Shown here: positions 35,867 to 44,807 of the stretch, in pieces | How the letters are laid out: each line of letters begins with the position of its first letter | Position numbering within the stretch: the stretch's first letter is position 1 | NCBI RefSeq assembly: GCF_900129845.1 | Contig: NZ_FQXB01000003.1 | Location: 186,001-250,000 of the forward strand | Source: Cognatiyoonia sediminum | GTDB lineage: Bacteria; Pseudomonadota; Alphaproteobacteria; Rhodobacterales; Rhodobacteraceae | Direction: 5' to 3' | DNA length: 64,000 nucleotides | Translations under genes and position numbers: made by a program | Notes under the pieces: generated by a model | What the model was told of the DNA's origin: nothing | Databases searched by the model: none | The model's input: only the letters and a program-made list of their open reading frames with translations

Positions 35867-36801
35867 TTCGCGGTTACGTCGATGGTGATTTTGGACACTG
35901 GGTTGATGGCGGGGATCAGGCCCGCTTCGTTCAAGAATGCCTCAAACGCCTCATAGCGGCCTTCGTCCATCGCGGTGGGACGTAGGGCAAAACGTGGCAG
36001 GGTGTCGACCCAAGCGCGGGCGTTGAGTTCATCCTGAAGTTCTGCGGATGTGCCAGCGAAGATTTCCCAGCTCTCTTGCGGGTGGTTGACGATGTATTGT
36101 GTCGCAAGCTCTGTCGCGGCGAGGAAGCGGGCGATCATCTCTTTGTCCATCGTTTCGGTGTTGGCGACGTAGATCAGTTCGTCATAAGGCGGCAGGCCCT
36201 CTTCCTCGACGTAGAAGCAACGGCCAGCGACGCCTTCGATGTCCATCTGGTTCAGTTCAAAGTTACGGAAGGCGCCGATGACGGCATCGACTTGGCCGGT
36301 CATCAGGGATGGGGAAAGCGAGAAGTTGACGTTCACCAGTTCGATGTCGTCGAGTGTCAGGTCGTAGGTGTTCAGGACTGCACCCAGCACCGCCTCTTCT
36401 ACGCCACCGACCGAGAAGCCGACCTTTTTGCCTTTCAGGTCCGCCGGTGTTTCGATCGGGCCGTCTTCAAGGGCGAGGAGGCAGTTGAGAGGCGTCGCAA
36501 CCAGAGTGCCGACGCGCTGAAGTGGTAGACCTTCGTGGATTTGGAGGTGCAGTTGTGGCTGGTAAGAGATCGCGAGTTCGGCTTGTCCGGCAGCGACCAG
36601 CTTTGGAGGGTCGGACGGGTCGGCTGGGGCGATGACTTCAACCTCAAGGCCCTGATCGGCGAAATAGCCAAGCTCTTCGGCAATGATAATCGGGCCGTGG
36701 TCGGGGTTGACGAACCAATCGAGCAGAAGGGTCATTTTGTCTTGCGCCATGGCAGGAGCCGCTAAAAGCGCGGCGGCGGCGGTGAAAGTGGTAAGTTTCA
36801 T
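35863..36801 (-). CDS. thiY: Thiamine-precursor substrate-binding protein (ThiY/NMT1-like)
   Basis: About 312 residues with a signal peptide (KLTTFTAAAALLAAPAMA, cleaved before QDK) and the NMT1/THI5-like binding fold: LLLDWFVNPDHGPIIIAEELGYF near the mature start. The family binds formylaminopyrimidine or HMP. I choose the ATG that gives the signal peptide; the frame is open for 63 more bases. It overlaps both thiF and tenA by four bases. Confidence 0.87.
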   Translation of the reverse strand: MKLTTFTAAAALLAAPAMAQDKMTLLLDWFVNPDHGPIIIAEELGYFADQGLEVEVIAPADPSDPPKLVAAGQAELAISYQPQLHLQIHEGLPLQRVGTLVATPLNCLLALEDGPIETPADLKGKKVGFSVGGVEEAVLGAVLNTYDLTLDDIELVNVNFSLSPSLMTGQVDAVIGAFRNFELNQMDIEGVAGRCFYVEEEGLPPYDELIYVANTETMDKEMIARFLAATELATQYIVNHPQESWEIFAGTSAELQDELNARAWVDTLPRFALRPTAMDEGRYEAFEAFLNEAGLIPAINPVSKITIDVTAK

Positions 36802-37793
36802 GTGTCTGTTCCTTGGTTGGTGTTCGTGTCGCCCATGGCGATCAACAGGATTTCGCCGTCCCAATAGGACTGCAATTTACGGGCCGCTTGCCAGGCGCGC
36901 AGGCCAGAGCGGCAGGTGAGGATCGCCCTTTGGCCCTTTGCGGGCGTCGGGTGGGCGGTGTCGAAATCGGCGACCTGGTGGCGGAGTGCGGTGGGCGCGA
37001 CGGGGGTAGGAGCCTCGTCGGTTTCGCGCAGATCTACGATGAAATCGTTTGGAGTCAGTTGGTTATGTGTTGTGAAGGTCAACTTTGTATCTGGTTCTGG
37101 CGCTGTGTCGAAACGGAATTGGTACGTGCGGAGCGTCGCGAAATCGACTTGCATCAACTGACCGAGCGGGGAGGGCGTGAGGCCTAGGATCGTGTTGATT
37201 GCCATTTGCGCCTGCATCGCGCCCAAGGTTCCGACGACAGGACCCATCACGCCCGCGGTGGCGCAGGTGGCGAGGTGTTGGGGCAGGTCAGGGAAGACAG
37301 CTCGGAGGGGTGGAGCCGTGCCGCAGAACCCGCCGACGTAGCCTTGCAGGCCGAGGGCGGAGGCTGAGATGAGAGGCTTGCCTTGGGTGAGGCATTCGTC
37401 GGAGGCGATGTAGCTTGCCGCAAAGCTGTCCGCGCAATCGAGGATGATGTCGGCGGCGGCGATCAGCTCTGGGGCTGTATCGGGGTTTAGCGTGCCGGTG
37501 ATGGCTTTCAGCGCGACATCTGAATTGAGCTTCGCGAGGCGGGTGCAGAGCGTTTGTGCTTTCGGTTGCCCAACTTCGGCCTCAGTAAAGAGCGTTTGGC
37601 GATGCAGGTTCGAAAGCTCTACCGTGTCTGGGTCGATGATGGTGATTTGGCCGACGCCCGCAGCCGTCAGATATTGCGCGACAGGATGGCCGAGGCCGCC
37701 TGCGCCGATGATGAGCGCGTGTGCCTTGGTCAGTTTGCTCTGACCGTCCTGTCCCACTTCGGGCAGGATCATTTGGCGGGCGTAGCGGGTCAT
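36798..37793 (-). CDS. thiF: ThiS adenylyltransferase (ThiF/HesA-type) with rhodanese-like tail
   Basis: A 331-residue E1-like protein. The nucleotide loop is GAGGLGHPV, followed by DPDTVELSNLHRQ. Zn cysteines are not clearly arranged as in MoeB. The last 80 residues form a rhodanese-like domain with ILTCRSGLRAW, whose cysteine could carry persulfide sulfur. By family it adenylates the C-terminus of ThiS, and the rhodanese part may deliver the sulfur. Its start overlaps the thiE stop by four bases. Confidence 0.85.
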   Translation of the reverse strand: MTRYARQMILPEVGQDGQSKLTKAHALIIGAGGLGHPVAQYLTAAGVGQITIIDPDTVELSNLHRQTLFTEAEVGQPKAQTLCTRLAKLNSDVALKAITGTLNPDTAPELIAAADIILDCADSFAASYIASDECLTQGKPLISASALGLQGYVGGFCGTAPPLRAVFPDLPQHLATCATAGVMGPVVGTLGAMQAQMAINTILGLTPSPLGQLMQVDFATLRTYQFRFDTAPEPDTKLTFTTHNQLTPNDFIVDLRETDEAPTPVAPTALRHQVADFDTAHPTPAKGQRAILTCRSGLRAWQAARKLQSYWDGEILLIAMGDTNTNQGTDT

Positions 37794-38386
37794 CTGGTGG
37801 CAGCGATCCAGTCTCTGACCCGCTGTTCGGGGTCTTCGTTGAGGGCGATGTCGGTGACGGCGCTGACGACATCAGCGCCGTGGTCAAAGGCCCCTTGGGC
37901 GCGCTCGACGGACATGCCGCCAATGGCGATGAGGGGCGTGTCACCGATGATCTCTTTCCAGATGGTGAGTTTTTCGAGGCCCTGCTCGTGCCATTTCATC
38001 TTCTTCAAGATGGTGGGGTAAATCGGGCCGAGGGCGATGTAATCGGGATTGAGTTCCATGGCGCGGCGCAACTCGGCTTTGTCATGGGTGCTGACACCGA
38101 GTTTGAGGCCAGCGGCGCGGATAGCGTCTATGTCGGATGTGTCGAGGTCTTCTTGGCCAAGGTGGATATAGTCGCAGCCTTCCTCGATCGCGATTTGCCA
38201 GTGGTCGTTGACGATCAGCGTGGCACCGGCGTCGTGGCAGAGATCGCGGGCGGTGCGGATTTCTTGGCGCAGTGTGCCTTCGTCGAGGTCTTTGGCGCGC
38301 AGTTGCACGAGCTTGATGCCAAGCGGCAGTAGGCGGCGGAGCCAGTCGGTGCTGTCGAAGATCGGGTAGAAGCGGTCGAGGGTCAT
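37790..38386 (-). CDS. thiE: Thiamine phosphate synthase
   Basis: A 198-residue TIM-barrel enzyme joining HMP pyrophosphate and thiazole phosphate. Family features are LVQLRAKDL, LIVNDHWQIA, CDYIHLGQEDL, YIALGPIYPT and IAIGGMS. It is separated from thiG by a 130-base gap that can form a hairpin, the only real gap within the operon. Confidence 0.93.
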   Translation of the reverse strand: MTLDRFYPIFDSTDWLRRLLPLGIKLVQLRAKDLDEGTLRQEIRTARDLCHDAGATLIVNDHWQIAIEEGCDYIHLGQEDLDTSDIDAIRAAGLKLGVSTHDKAELRRAMELNPDYIALGPIYPTILKKMKWHEQGLEKLTIWKEIIGDTPLIAIGGMSVERAQGAFDHGADVVSAVTDIALNEDPEQRVRDWIAATR

Positions 38387-38427
38387 GATTTGGCACCCCT
38401 TGTTTGCCCTTTGCGATGATCGCGCGT

Positions 38428-38474
38428 GGACCTCCAGGGGAGGCGTGAAGCGCCCTCCCCTCGGGGGGGAGGTC
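38428..38474. other. Hairpin between thiG and thiE
   Basis: GGACCTCC (38428-38435) pairs with GGAGGTCC (38467-38474), and inside it AGGGGAGGCG pairs with CGCCCTCCCCT around the loop TGAAG. No U-tract follows on the minus strand, so it is not a classical terminator. It could protect or process the thi transcript, or lower expression of the downstream genes. Confidence 0.5.
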
Positions 38475-38516
38475 CGGGCGCTGCCCGATTTTGTCGGGCA
38501 AAGCGACTACAGAACA

Positions 38517-39290
38517 TCATGACAAGAACGCCTTTCCGATCACAGGAGTGGACGGGGCGGCCATATCTCGCGGTTCCATCGGGTCGCTGATCTGCGCCTG
38601 GACGCCAGCTTTGATCGCACTGGCGAAGGCTTCGGCCATCAGTGCCGGATCACCCGCTTTGGCGACTGCAGTGTTCAAAAGCACGGCGTCATAGCCCAGT
38701 TCCATCGCTTGCGCAGCGTGGCTTGGAAGGCCCAGGCCTGCGTCGACGACCAGCGGGATATCGGGAAAATGTGCGCGCATGGCGCGCAGGCCGAAGACGT
38801 TGTTCAGCCCTTGTCCCGAGCCGATGGGTGCGCCCCATGGCATCAGCACTTCGCACCCCGCATCCACCAGCTTGCCCGCGACAACGAGGTCTTCGGTGCA
38901 GTAGGGGAAGACCTCGAAACCGTCCTCGGAGAGGATTCGCGCGGCTTCCGTCAGGCCGAAGACATCCGGTTGCAGTGTGTCCTCTTCCCCGATGACTTCG
39001 AGCTTGATCCATTTGGTGCCAAAGACCTCGCGCGCCATATGCGCGGTGGTCACGGCCTCCTTCACGGTGTGGCATCCTGCGGTGTTGGGCAGGATGTGCA
39101 CGCCGAGGTCCTTGATCAGCGCCCAGAAGTCTTGGCCCGCGCGATCTTGTCCGCTTTCCCGGCGGAGCGAGACGGTGGCGACCGATGCGCCGGAGCGTTT
39201 GAAGGCATCTGCGAGGATCGCGGGTGAGGGGTATTGCGCGGTGCCAAGCATGAAGCCGTTGGCGAGGGTGACACCGTAGAAATCGCGCAT
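38517..39290 (-). CDS. thiG: Thiazole synthase
   Basis: A 257-residue (beta/alpha)8 enzyme. The Schiff-base lysine is Lys96 in GTKWIKLEV, and other family segments are [14 protein letters not shown] and [12 protein letters not shown]. It condenses deoxyxylulose phosphate, dehydroglycine from ThiO and sulfur from ThiS thiocarboxylate. It starts three bases after the thiS stop. Confidence 0.97.
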   Translation of the reverse strand: MRDFYGVTLANGFMLGTAQYPSPAILADAFKRSGASVATVSLRRESGQDRAGQDFWALIKDLGVHILPNTAGCHTVKEAVTTAHMAREVFGTKWIKLEVIGEEDTLQPDVFGLTEAARILSEDGFEVFPYCTEDLVVAGKLVDAGCEVLMPWGAPIGSGQGLNNVFGLRAMRAHFPDIPLVVDAGLGLPSHAAQAMELGYDAVLLNTAVAKAGDPALMAEAFASAIKAGVQAQISDPMEPRDMAAPSTPVIGKAFLS

Positions 39291-39293
39291 CGC

Positions 39294-39491
39294 TCAGCCC
39301 CCCTGCATCGGGGCGAGCACTTCGATCTGGTCGCCTTCGGTGAGGGTGTGAGAGGAGCGCAAAGTCGCTGGGACGAAATCTCCATTCACAGCCGTTGCGA
39401 CAGTCGCCTCGGCGTAGCCGTTTTCATCCAGCACCGCGTCGAGGGTCGTGGCCTCGGTGGTGATCGGGTCGCCGTTAAGCAGCAGTTTCAT
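39294..39491 (-). CDS. thiS: Sulfur carrier protein ThiS
   Basis: A 65-residue ubiquitin-fold protein ending in Gly-Gly, which becomes the thiocarboxylate that supplies thiazole sulfur. The N-terminus MKLLLNGDPI and the tail IEVLAPMQGG fit the family. It overlaps the 3' end of thiO by 17 bases. Confidence 0.95.
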   Translation of the reverse strand: MKLLLNGDPITTEATTLDAVLDENGYAEATVATAVNGDFVPATLRSSHTLTEGDQIEVLAPMQGG

Positions 39492-40470
39492 CCATCACCT
39501 CCGGTGTTGCGTTGTCAAAGATCGCCTCGGCCACCATGCGGGCGAGAGCTGGGGCCAGAAGGAAGCCGTGGCGGAAAAGGCCGTTGGCTTGGATCAAATT
39601 CCCGTCGCGGCGGATGCGCGGCAGGTTGTCGGGGAAGGCAGGGCGGTTGTCGACGCCGGTTTCCAGGATCTCGGCCTCTCCAAACGCGGGGTTCAGCGCA
39701 TAAGCGGCAGAGAGGAGTTCGAGAAGCGAGCGGGCGGTGACGTGTTTGCTGGCGGTGGCTTCGATCTGGGTCGCGCCCAACATGAAAATCCCGTCGCCCC
39801 GCGGCACGATGTAGAGCGGTATTCGGGGATGAAGCAGGCGGATTGGCCGGCTCAGGGTCACATCGGGGCAGGAGAGGATCAGCATTTCGCCTTTCACGCC
39901 GCGCAGGTCTTCGAGCGTGTCTTTCGCCGTGAAGCCCCGGCAATCCACGGTCAGACCGTTAGTGGCGTGGGCCTTTGGGTCGGCCTCTTCGGTGATGAAG
40001 TTGACACCCGCTTGGATCAGCTTTTCGCGCAGGGAGGCGAGGGCTTGGCGCGGGGCAAGGTGCGCCTCGGTTTCGAAGTAGAGGCCTTTTGAGAAACGAC
40101 CTTCGAGATCGGGTTCTAATGCGGCGATCTCGGCGCCGTTCACCTCTTTGAACTGACTCGTGCGGCGGGCGAAGCGGCGCAGATCGGCCTCGTCGCGCGT
40201 AGGTGAGATGACGAGGGAGCCGTTGCGGGTAACCGCTCCGGTGTGAAAGTCCCACCAGTCTGCGGCTTCTTGGCCTAAGCGGATCACGGGTTCTTCGGCG
40301 CTTTCCCCTTCGCAGTGGGGCGCGAGCATGCCACCGGCCCACCACGAACAAGCATGGGGCCCGGGTGCGCCGCCTTTGTCATAGACGGTCACCTCGGCCC
40401 CACGGTTCAGCAGGTTCTGCGCCACGCACAGGCCCGCCACACCGCCGCCGATGATGGTGACTTGGGTCAT
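39475..40470 (-). CDS. thiO: Glycine oxidase ThiO
   Basis: A 331-residue FAD enzyme with the dinucleotide motif IIGGGVAGLC at 6-15 and a C-terminal ETGVDNRPAFPDNLPRI segment typical of the DAAO family. It oxidises glycine to dehydroglycine for thiazole formation, the oxygen-dependent alternative to ThiH. It follows thiD with one base between. Confidence 0.93.
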   Translation of the reverse strand: MTQVTIIGGGVAGLCVAQNLLNRGAEVTVYDKGGAPGPHACSWWAGGMLAPHCEGESAEEPVIRLGQEAADWWDFHTGAVTRNGSLVISPTRDEADLRRFARRTSQFKEVNGAEIAALEPDLEGRFSKGLYFETEAHLAPRQALASLREKLIQAGVNFITEEADPKAHATNGLTVDCRGFTAKDTLEDLRGVKGEMLILSCPDVTLSRPIRLLHPRIPLYIVPRGDGIFMLGATQIEATASKHVTARSLLELLSAAYALNPAFGEAEILETGVDNRPAFPDNLPRIRRDGNLIQANGLFRHGFLLAPALARMVAEAIFDNATPEVMDETAA

Positions 40471-40471
40471 C

Positions 40472-41269
40472 CTAGCTCCACATACCGTGGAAGTGATGCA
40501 CGGGGCCGTGGCCCGCGCCGATGTCGATGTCGTCCGCTGCCTTGATCGCCGCGTGCAGGTAGCTGTGGGCAGTTTCTACGGCGGTTACCATGTCCACCCC
40601 CTTGGCGAGATTCGCGGCAATGGTTGAGGAATAGGTGCAGCCGGTGCCGTGGGTATTGCGGGTGTTGATCCGAGTGGCGGAGAATTCGTGGCTGCCGGCT
40701 TTGGTCAGTAGCAGGTCGGTGCAAGTGTCGCCTTCGGCATGGCCGCCTTTCATCAGGATCGCCTTGGGGCCAAGGGCGCGGAGGGCTTCGGCTTGAGACA
40801 GCGCGTCTGCTTCGGTTGCGGCCTCGGAGGTTTCCAAGATGCGGGCGGCTTCAGGCAGGTTGGGTGTCAGCAGATCAGCGCGCGGCAGGATGATGGATTT
40901 GAGGGCGTCCACGGCTTCATCTTGCAAAAGCGCATCGCCGGATTTGGCGATCATCACGGGGTCGAGCACCACAGGACCGTCGTAATCTGCAAGCGCCTTG
41001 GCGACGGTTTCGATCAGTTCGGGTGAGAAGAGCATCCCGATCTTGATTGCGTCGGGGCGGATGTCGGTCAAAACGGCTTCGATCTGTGCGCCGACGACAT
41101 CTACCGGAATCGGATGGACGGCTGTAACGCCCATGGTGTTCTGTGCGGTGATCGCGGTGAGGGCAGATGTGCCAAAGACGCCATTTGCGCTGAAGGCCTT
41201 GAGGTCGGCTTGAATCCCCGCGCCGCCGCCGCTGTCAGAACCTGCGATTGTCAGTGCCTTTGCGACCAT
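40472..41269 (-). CDS. thiD: Hydroxymethylpyrimidine/phosphomethylpyrimidine kinase
   Basis: About 265 residues of the ribokinase-like ThiD family: ALTIAGSDSGGGAGIQADLK at the N-terminus, DPVMIAKSGDALL and the anion-hole motif NTHGTGCTYSS. It phosphorylates HMP twice. I start at the ATG that gives MVAKALTIAGSD; the frame is open 30 bases further. It is the first gene of the operon, directly after the TPP riboswitch. Confidence 0.95.
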   Translation of the reverse strand: MVAKALTIAGSDSGGGAGIQADLKAFSANGVFGTSALTAITAQNTMGVTAVHPIPVDVVGAQIEAVLTDIRPDAIKIGMLFSPELIETVAKALADYDGPVVLDPVMIAKSGDALLQDEAVDALKSIILPRADLLTPNLPEAARILETSEAATEADALSQAEALRALGPKAILMKGGHAEGDTCTDLLLTKAGSHEFSATRINTRNTHGTGCTYSSTIAANLAKGVDMVTAVETAHSYLHAAIKAADDIDIGAGHGPVHHFHGMWS

Positions 41270-41344
41270 GATGGCCCCCCATTTGAAAGGGCGCATCAAG
41301 CGGGGGATTTACGGATTGGCTACGGTTTGCTTCGCACTGTTACC

Positions 41345-41424
41345 CGTTCCCTACGCCGGAATTGCCCGGATCAGGTTCGACGGGTCGGTATCGCTACCTC
41401 TCAGCCAAATGGCCCCCCGACGGA
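41345..41424 (-). promoter_or_regulatory. TPP riboswitch (THI element) upstream of thiD
   Basis: On the minus strand, GGGGGGCC and CTGAGAGG are followed by CCGACCCGTCGAACCTGATC and CCGGGCAATTCCGGCGTAGGGA. The CTGAGA and GAACCTGATC segments are the invariant parts of the THI box. The element ends about 75 bases before the thiD start. By family, thiamine pyrophosphate binding lowers expression of the whole thiD-O-S-G-E-F-Y-tenA-Z-X operon. Confidence 0.95.
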
Positions 41425-41505
41425 TTTGGGAGGTGTTTAGCTTACGTGGGGGGAGGGCGCAAGGAGGACCCTGTCGGAGGTCCGTTTCAGACCAGCGATT
41501 TTATT

Positions 41506-41727
41506 ATGCTGAACTCTGCGGCGCGATACGTGGCAATCGGCGTCGCTATGGTACTGGGCATTTGGGTGTTCACGACCTTTGGATCGATCATCACGGCGCT
41601 TTGTACGCGGTTGACTATGGATCTGCTTGATCTTTTCTCTGGGTTGCAAACCGGCTTGATCACAGATGCTGTTGGCGATGCGCAATCGTTCGCGCTTTTC
41701 CTCATCCCGAATACTCTTGCGATTTAG
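41506..41727 (+). CDS. Possible small membrane protein
   Basis: A 73-residue frame beginning MLNSAARYVAIGVAM with two hydrophobic stretches (about 10-32 and 60-72). It lies divergent from the thiamine operon in a gap of about 500 bases. No good ribosome binding site lies at the expected spacing, and nothing is recognised, so it may be spurious. The rest of the gap (41728-41938) shows nothing I can name. Confidence 0.3.
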   Translation: MLNSAARYVAIGVAMVLGIWVFTTFGSIITALCTRLTMDLLDLFSGLQTGLITDAVGDAQSFALFLIPNTLAI

Positions 41728-41938
41728 TCTCTGGTTTTGCTTTTCAGGCGCGTACCCAAGGCTACTGCCTAACGTCTTTGTTTTTTGAGCGACTTACCCA
41801 TTGGTGCTGGCGAATCCTGAGGTATGGGCACTAGGGTAGCCGTAAAAGAACGGGTGCTTGTGACTCGAGACGGTGGCAGTGACCCCTCATTTCGGGTCGA
41901 GACATTTCGAATAGAGTTTTATTCGCTAGGAACATTCA

Positions 41939-43018
41939 TTGGGTACAACCGCTATCTTACACATCGGGAGCCGCAAGGCCGGTTCAACAACGCTTCAGAA
42001 CGATCTTTTTTCTTGGCGTCACGCCTTGAAAGACGAAGGCATTTTGATCCCTGAATTCGAAGGTCGTCGCATAAATGAAGATGCGACGAGGGCATTTTTT
42101 GATGAAAATACAAATGACCCCAAGTTAGAGAAGGTGTTTTCAAAAGTCTTTCGAGATATTGAGAAGACCCAGCCTAAGTATGTTTTTCTCTCGAGTGAGT
42201 ATCTTTATGAGAATGCGTATCTTGCCGCCAACGTCAAAAGATTGCTGTCGGAAGTATGTAATGAGATCAGACCTGTATTGATGTTGCGGGAGCCCGCTGG
42301 CTATTACTTGTCTTGGGTCCAGCAATGGCTCAAGGCGACTGACCGTTTGGACGATCCCGCGACCTGGGCTGCAAACTACCGAAAAAATATCTCTGTCTGG
42401 AGGTCTGTGTTTGGAGATCAGCTTGTCATTGTCCCCTTTGAAGCGCGTTCTTTTCCCAAAGGTTTGTCTGAGTGTTTTCTTGAAAACTTCTTTGAAGTTG
42501 ATTTGGGTAAAGTGGAATTGGCGGAACGCAAATCCTCAAACGTGTCGGAGTTTCGAGAAGTTACCTTTTTGATGCAGGAGTATTTTCGACACTGTTACCC
42601 GGATCAGCCGCGTGAATTCAGGAGGGAAACTCGCCTTATAAAGAAAACCCTGCAAGAGGTGGCGGAAGCTGAAGGCCTCGGATCCCGAGCAGATCTGTTG
42701 CCAAAAGTGCAAGAGATTGTTCTGTCAAACCATCGCGATGACCTCTTTTGGTTGCGTGAGGTCGAAGGGATAGAGTTTAGCGCGCTAGATTATTCTCAAC
42801 TAAAAGCACTTGGTTCGACGTCGCTCACACAGGTGGGGCGGTACCAGAGGTTTCAAGATATTGTCGGCATAGATGAAACCCGCGCTAACTTGATCCTAAT
42901 GAAGGGGATGCAGCAAATGTCCAAACGTATTTCACATCTTGTTTCGACTAAGAAGCGCCTTACGGATAAGGTGAGCCGTTTGTCCGGGGAGCAAAGCCGG
43001 GAATACCTGAACGGTTAA
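41939..43018 (+). CDS. Sulfotransferase-like protein
   Basis: A 359-residue protein, TTG start with CTAGGAAC seven bases before. The N-terminus has the P-loop-like motif HIGSRKAGSTTLQ and, near residue 115, LREPAGYYLSWVQQW, the pattern of the PAPS 3'-phosphate site in sulfotransferases. A helical C-terminal third with basic residues follows. The substrate is unknown; the polysaccharide genes nearby make a glycan plausible. Confidence 0.65.
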   Translation: MGTTAILHIGSRKAGSTTLQNDLFSWRHALKDEGILIPEFEGRRINEDATRAFFDENTNDPKLEKVFSKVFRDIEKTQPKYVFLSSEYLYENAYLAANVKRLLSEVCNEIRPVLMLREPAGYYLSWVQQWLKATDRLDDPATWAANYRKNISVWRSVFGDQLVIVPFEARSFPKGLSECFLENFFEVDLGKVELAERKSSNVSEFREVTFLMQEYFRHCYPDQPREFRRETRLIKKTLQEVAEAEGLGSRADLLPKVQEIVLSNHRDDLFWLREVEGIEFSALDYSQLKALGSTSLTQVGRYQRFQDIVGIDETRANLILMKGMQQMSKRISHLVSTKKRLTDKVSRLSGEQSREYLNG

Positions 43019-43062
43019 AATTAACTTTCCCGCCCTTCGGGATACTGAGAGAGATTTAAGAT

Positions 43063-44160
43063 ATGAAAGTTGATGGCGTGCATTACCGGTCGCTTTGGTG
43101 GAACGAGTCGGATGCGGCTTTAGAGATAATCGATCAACGTTGGTTGCCACATGAGTTTGTGACGCAGCAGCTGGGGTCTTTGCAGGATTATGCCACGGCT
43201 ATTTATGAGCTGCGAGTGCGCGGGGCGCCATTGATCGGGGCAACGGCGGCTTACGGGGTTGCCTTTGCCATGCAGCAGGAGCCGACGGATCGGGCGTTTG
43301 AAGAGGCGTATAAGGTGTTTCATGCGACGCGGCCCACGGCGATCAACTTGAAATGGGCATTGGATCGGGCGCGGGCGGTGGTGATACCTTTGGCGGAAGC
43401 TGAGCGGTTCCCGGCGGCGTTGCAGTTTGCCCATGATCTGGCCGATGCAGATGTGGAGACCAATCGGATGATTGGGGTTCATGGGCTAGAGATCATTCGC
43501 GAGATTGCGGCGGGGAAACCTGCTGGCGAGCCGGTGAACTTGTTGACCCATTGTAACGCGGGATGGATTGCTACCGTAGATTGGGGGACCGCGACTTCTC
43601 CGATGTATCACGCGCATGACGCGGGCATTTCGATCCACACCTGGGTGGATGAGACGCGGCCGCGGAACCAAGGGTCGCTGACCTCTTGGGAGTTGGGCAG
43701 TCATGGCATTCCGCACACCTATATTGTCGATAATGCCGGTGGGCATCTGATGCAGCACGGGCAGGTCGATATGGTCATTGTCGGCACGGATCGGACCACG
43801 CGGGCGGGTGACGTGTGTAATAAGATTGGGACGTATCTGAAAGCTCTGGCGGCGAAAGCAAATGGGGTGCCGTTTTATGTGGCTTTGCCGTCATCCACGA
43901 TTGACTGGACGGTTCGGGATGGTCGCAAGGAAATCCCGATTGAGGAACGCGACGGGCGCGAGATCAGTCACATCTTCTGGGGCAAGAATGCTGTGGGTGA
44001 AGTGACCGAGGTTCAGATCACGCCCGATGGGGTCCAGGTGGCGAATCCTGCGTTTGATGTTACTCCGGCGGGGTTGGTGACGGGTTTGATTACTGAACGG
44101 GGTGTTTGTGAGGCGTCCGAAGAGGCCTTGGCAGCGATGTTCCCAGATTTGGCAGGCTGA
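43063..44160 (+). CDS. mtnA: Methylthioribose-1-phosphate isomerase
   Basis: A 365-residue member of the eIF2B-like family. The catalytic pair is Cys164 in [12 protein letters not shown] and Asp243 in [26 protein letters not shown] is the substrate loop. It isomerises 5-methylthioribose-1-phosphate to methylthioribulose-1-phosphate in salvage of methylthioadenosine. Its stop overlaps the start of the class II aldolase gene by one base, so the two are cotranscribed. Confidence 0.95.
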   Translation: MKVDGVHYRSLWWNESDAALEIIDQRWLPHEFVTQQLGSLQDYATAIYELRVRGAPLIGATAAYGVAFAMQQEPTDRAFEEAYKVFHATRPTAINLKWALDRARAVVIPLAEAERFPAALQFAHDLADADVETNRMIGVHGLEIIREIAAGKPAGEPVNLLTHCNAGWIATVDWGTATSPMYHAHDAGISIHTWVDETRPRNQGSLTSWELGSHGIPHTYIVDNAGGHLMQHGQVDMVIVGTDRTTRAGDVCNKIGTYLKALAAKANGVPFYVALPSSTIDWTVRDGRKEIPIEERDGREISHIFWGKNAVGEVTEVQITPDGVQVANPAFDVTPAGLVTGLITERGVCEASEEALAAMFPDLAG

Positions 44161-44807
44161 TGGTTTACGAGAAAACAACAGAGACGCGGCAAGCGATCAT
44201 TGACGCCTGTTTGCGGATGAATGCGGAGGGGATCAATCAGGGCACCTCTGGCAATATCTCTGTCCGAGTGGGAGAGGAAATGCTGATCACACCGTCCGGT
44301 ATTCCCTATGACCAGTTGACGCCGAAGGATATTATTCGGGTTCGGTTGGAGAGCGGGCAGGTGCGTGGGCTTCATAAACCGTCGTCAGAGTGGCGGTTCC
44401 ATTGCGACTTGTTACAGGCACGGCCCGATATGCAGGCTGTGGTTCATGCCCATCCGGTGCATTGCACAGCGCTTTCGATGCTGCGGCAACCGCTGCCAGC
44501 TTGTCACTACATGATTGGGTTGTTTGGCGGATCAGACGTGCCGGTTGCCGGCTATGCGCGCTATGGGTCAGCGGCGCTTTCAGAGGCGGTCGTCGCGGTC
44601 ATGGAGGATCGGCACGGGTGCTTGATGGCCAATCATGGCGCGACCGTACTGGGCGAAGACCTTGGTAAAGCGCTTTGGCGTTTGGGTGAGTTGGAGATCC
44701 TCGCACAGAGTTATTTAGCAGCCCGGGCGGTGGGCGAGGTTGTATTGCTGTCGGATCAGGAGATGGCTGAAGCGATTGAGGCGTTTAAGGATTATGGGCC
44801 GAAATGA
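44160..44807 (+). CDS. Class II aldolase/adducin-family protein (FucA/Ald2- or MtnB-like)
   Basis: A 215-residue class II aldolase. The metal ligands are His96, His98 (HAHP) and His159 (ANHG), and Glu77 in KPSSEWRFH matches the catalytic Glu of fuculose-phosphate aldolase. Next to mtnA it may act on methylthioribulose-1-phosphate: either as a dehydratase (MtnB) or as an aldolase giving dihydroxyacetone phosphate and methylthioacetaldehyde, as in the DHAP shunt. MtnC and MtnD are not next to it, which favours the second. It could also be a fuculose-phosphate aldolase. Confidence 0.8.
   Translation: MVYEKTTETRQAIIDACLRMNAEGINQGTSGNISVRVGEEMLITPSGIPYDQLTPKDIIRVRLESGQVRGLHKPSSEWRFHCDLLQARPDMQAVVHAHPVHCTALSMLRQPLPACHYMIGLFGGSDVPVAGYARYGSAALSEAVVAVMEDRHGCLMANHGATVLGEDLGKALWRLGELEILAQSYLAARAVGEVVLLSDQEMAEAIEAFKDYGPK

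Noticed and set aside
38400-38516. A possible small gene between thiG and thiE
   Set aside because: No open frame of useful length with a ribosome binding site was found; the region is better explained by a hairpin.
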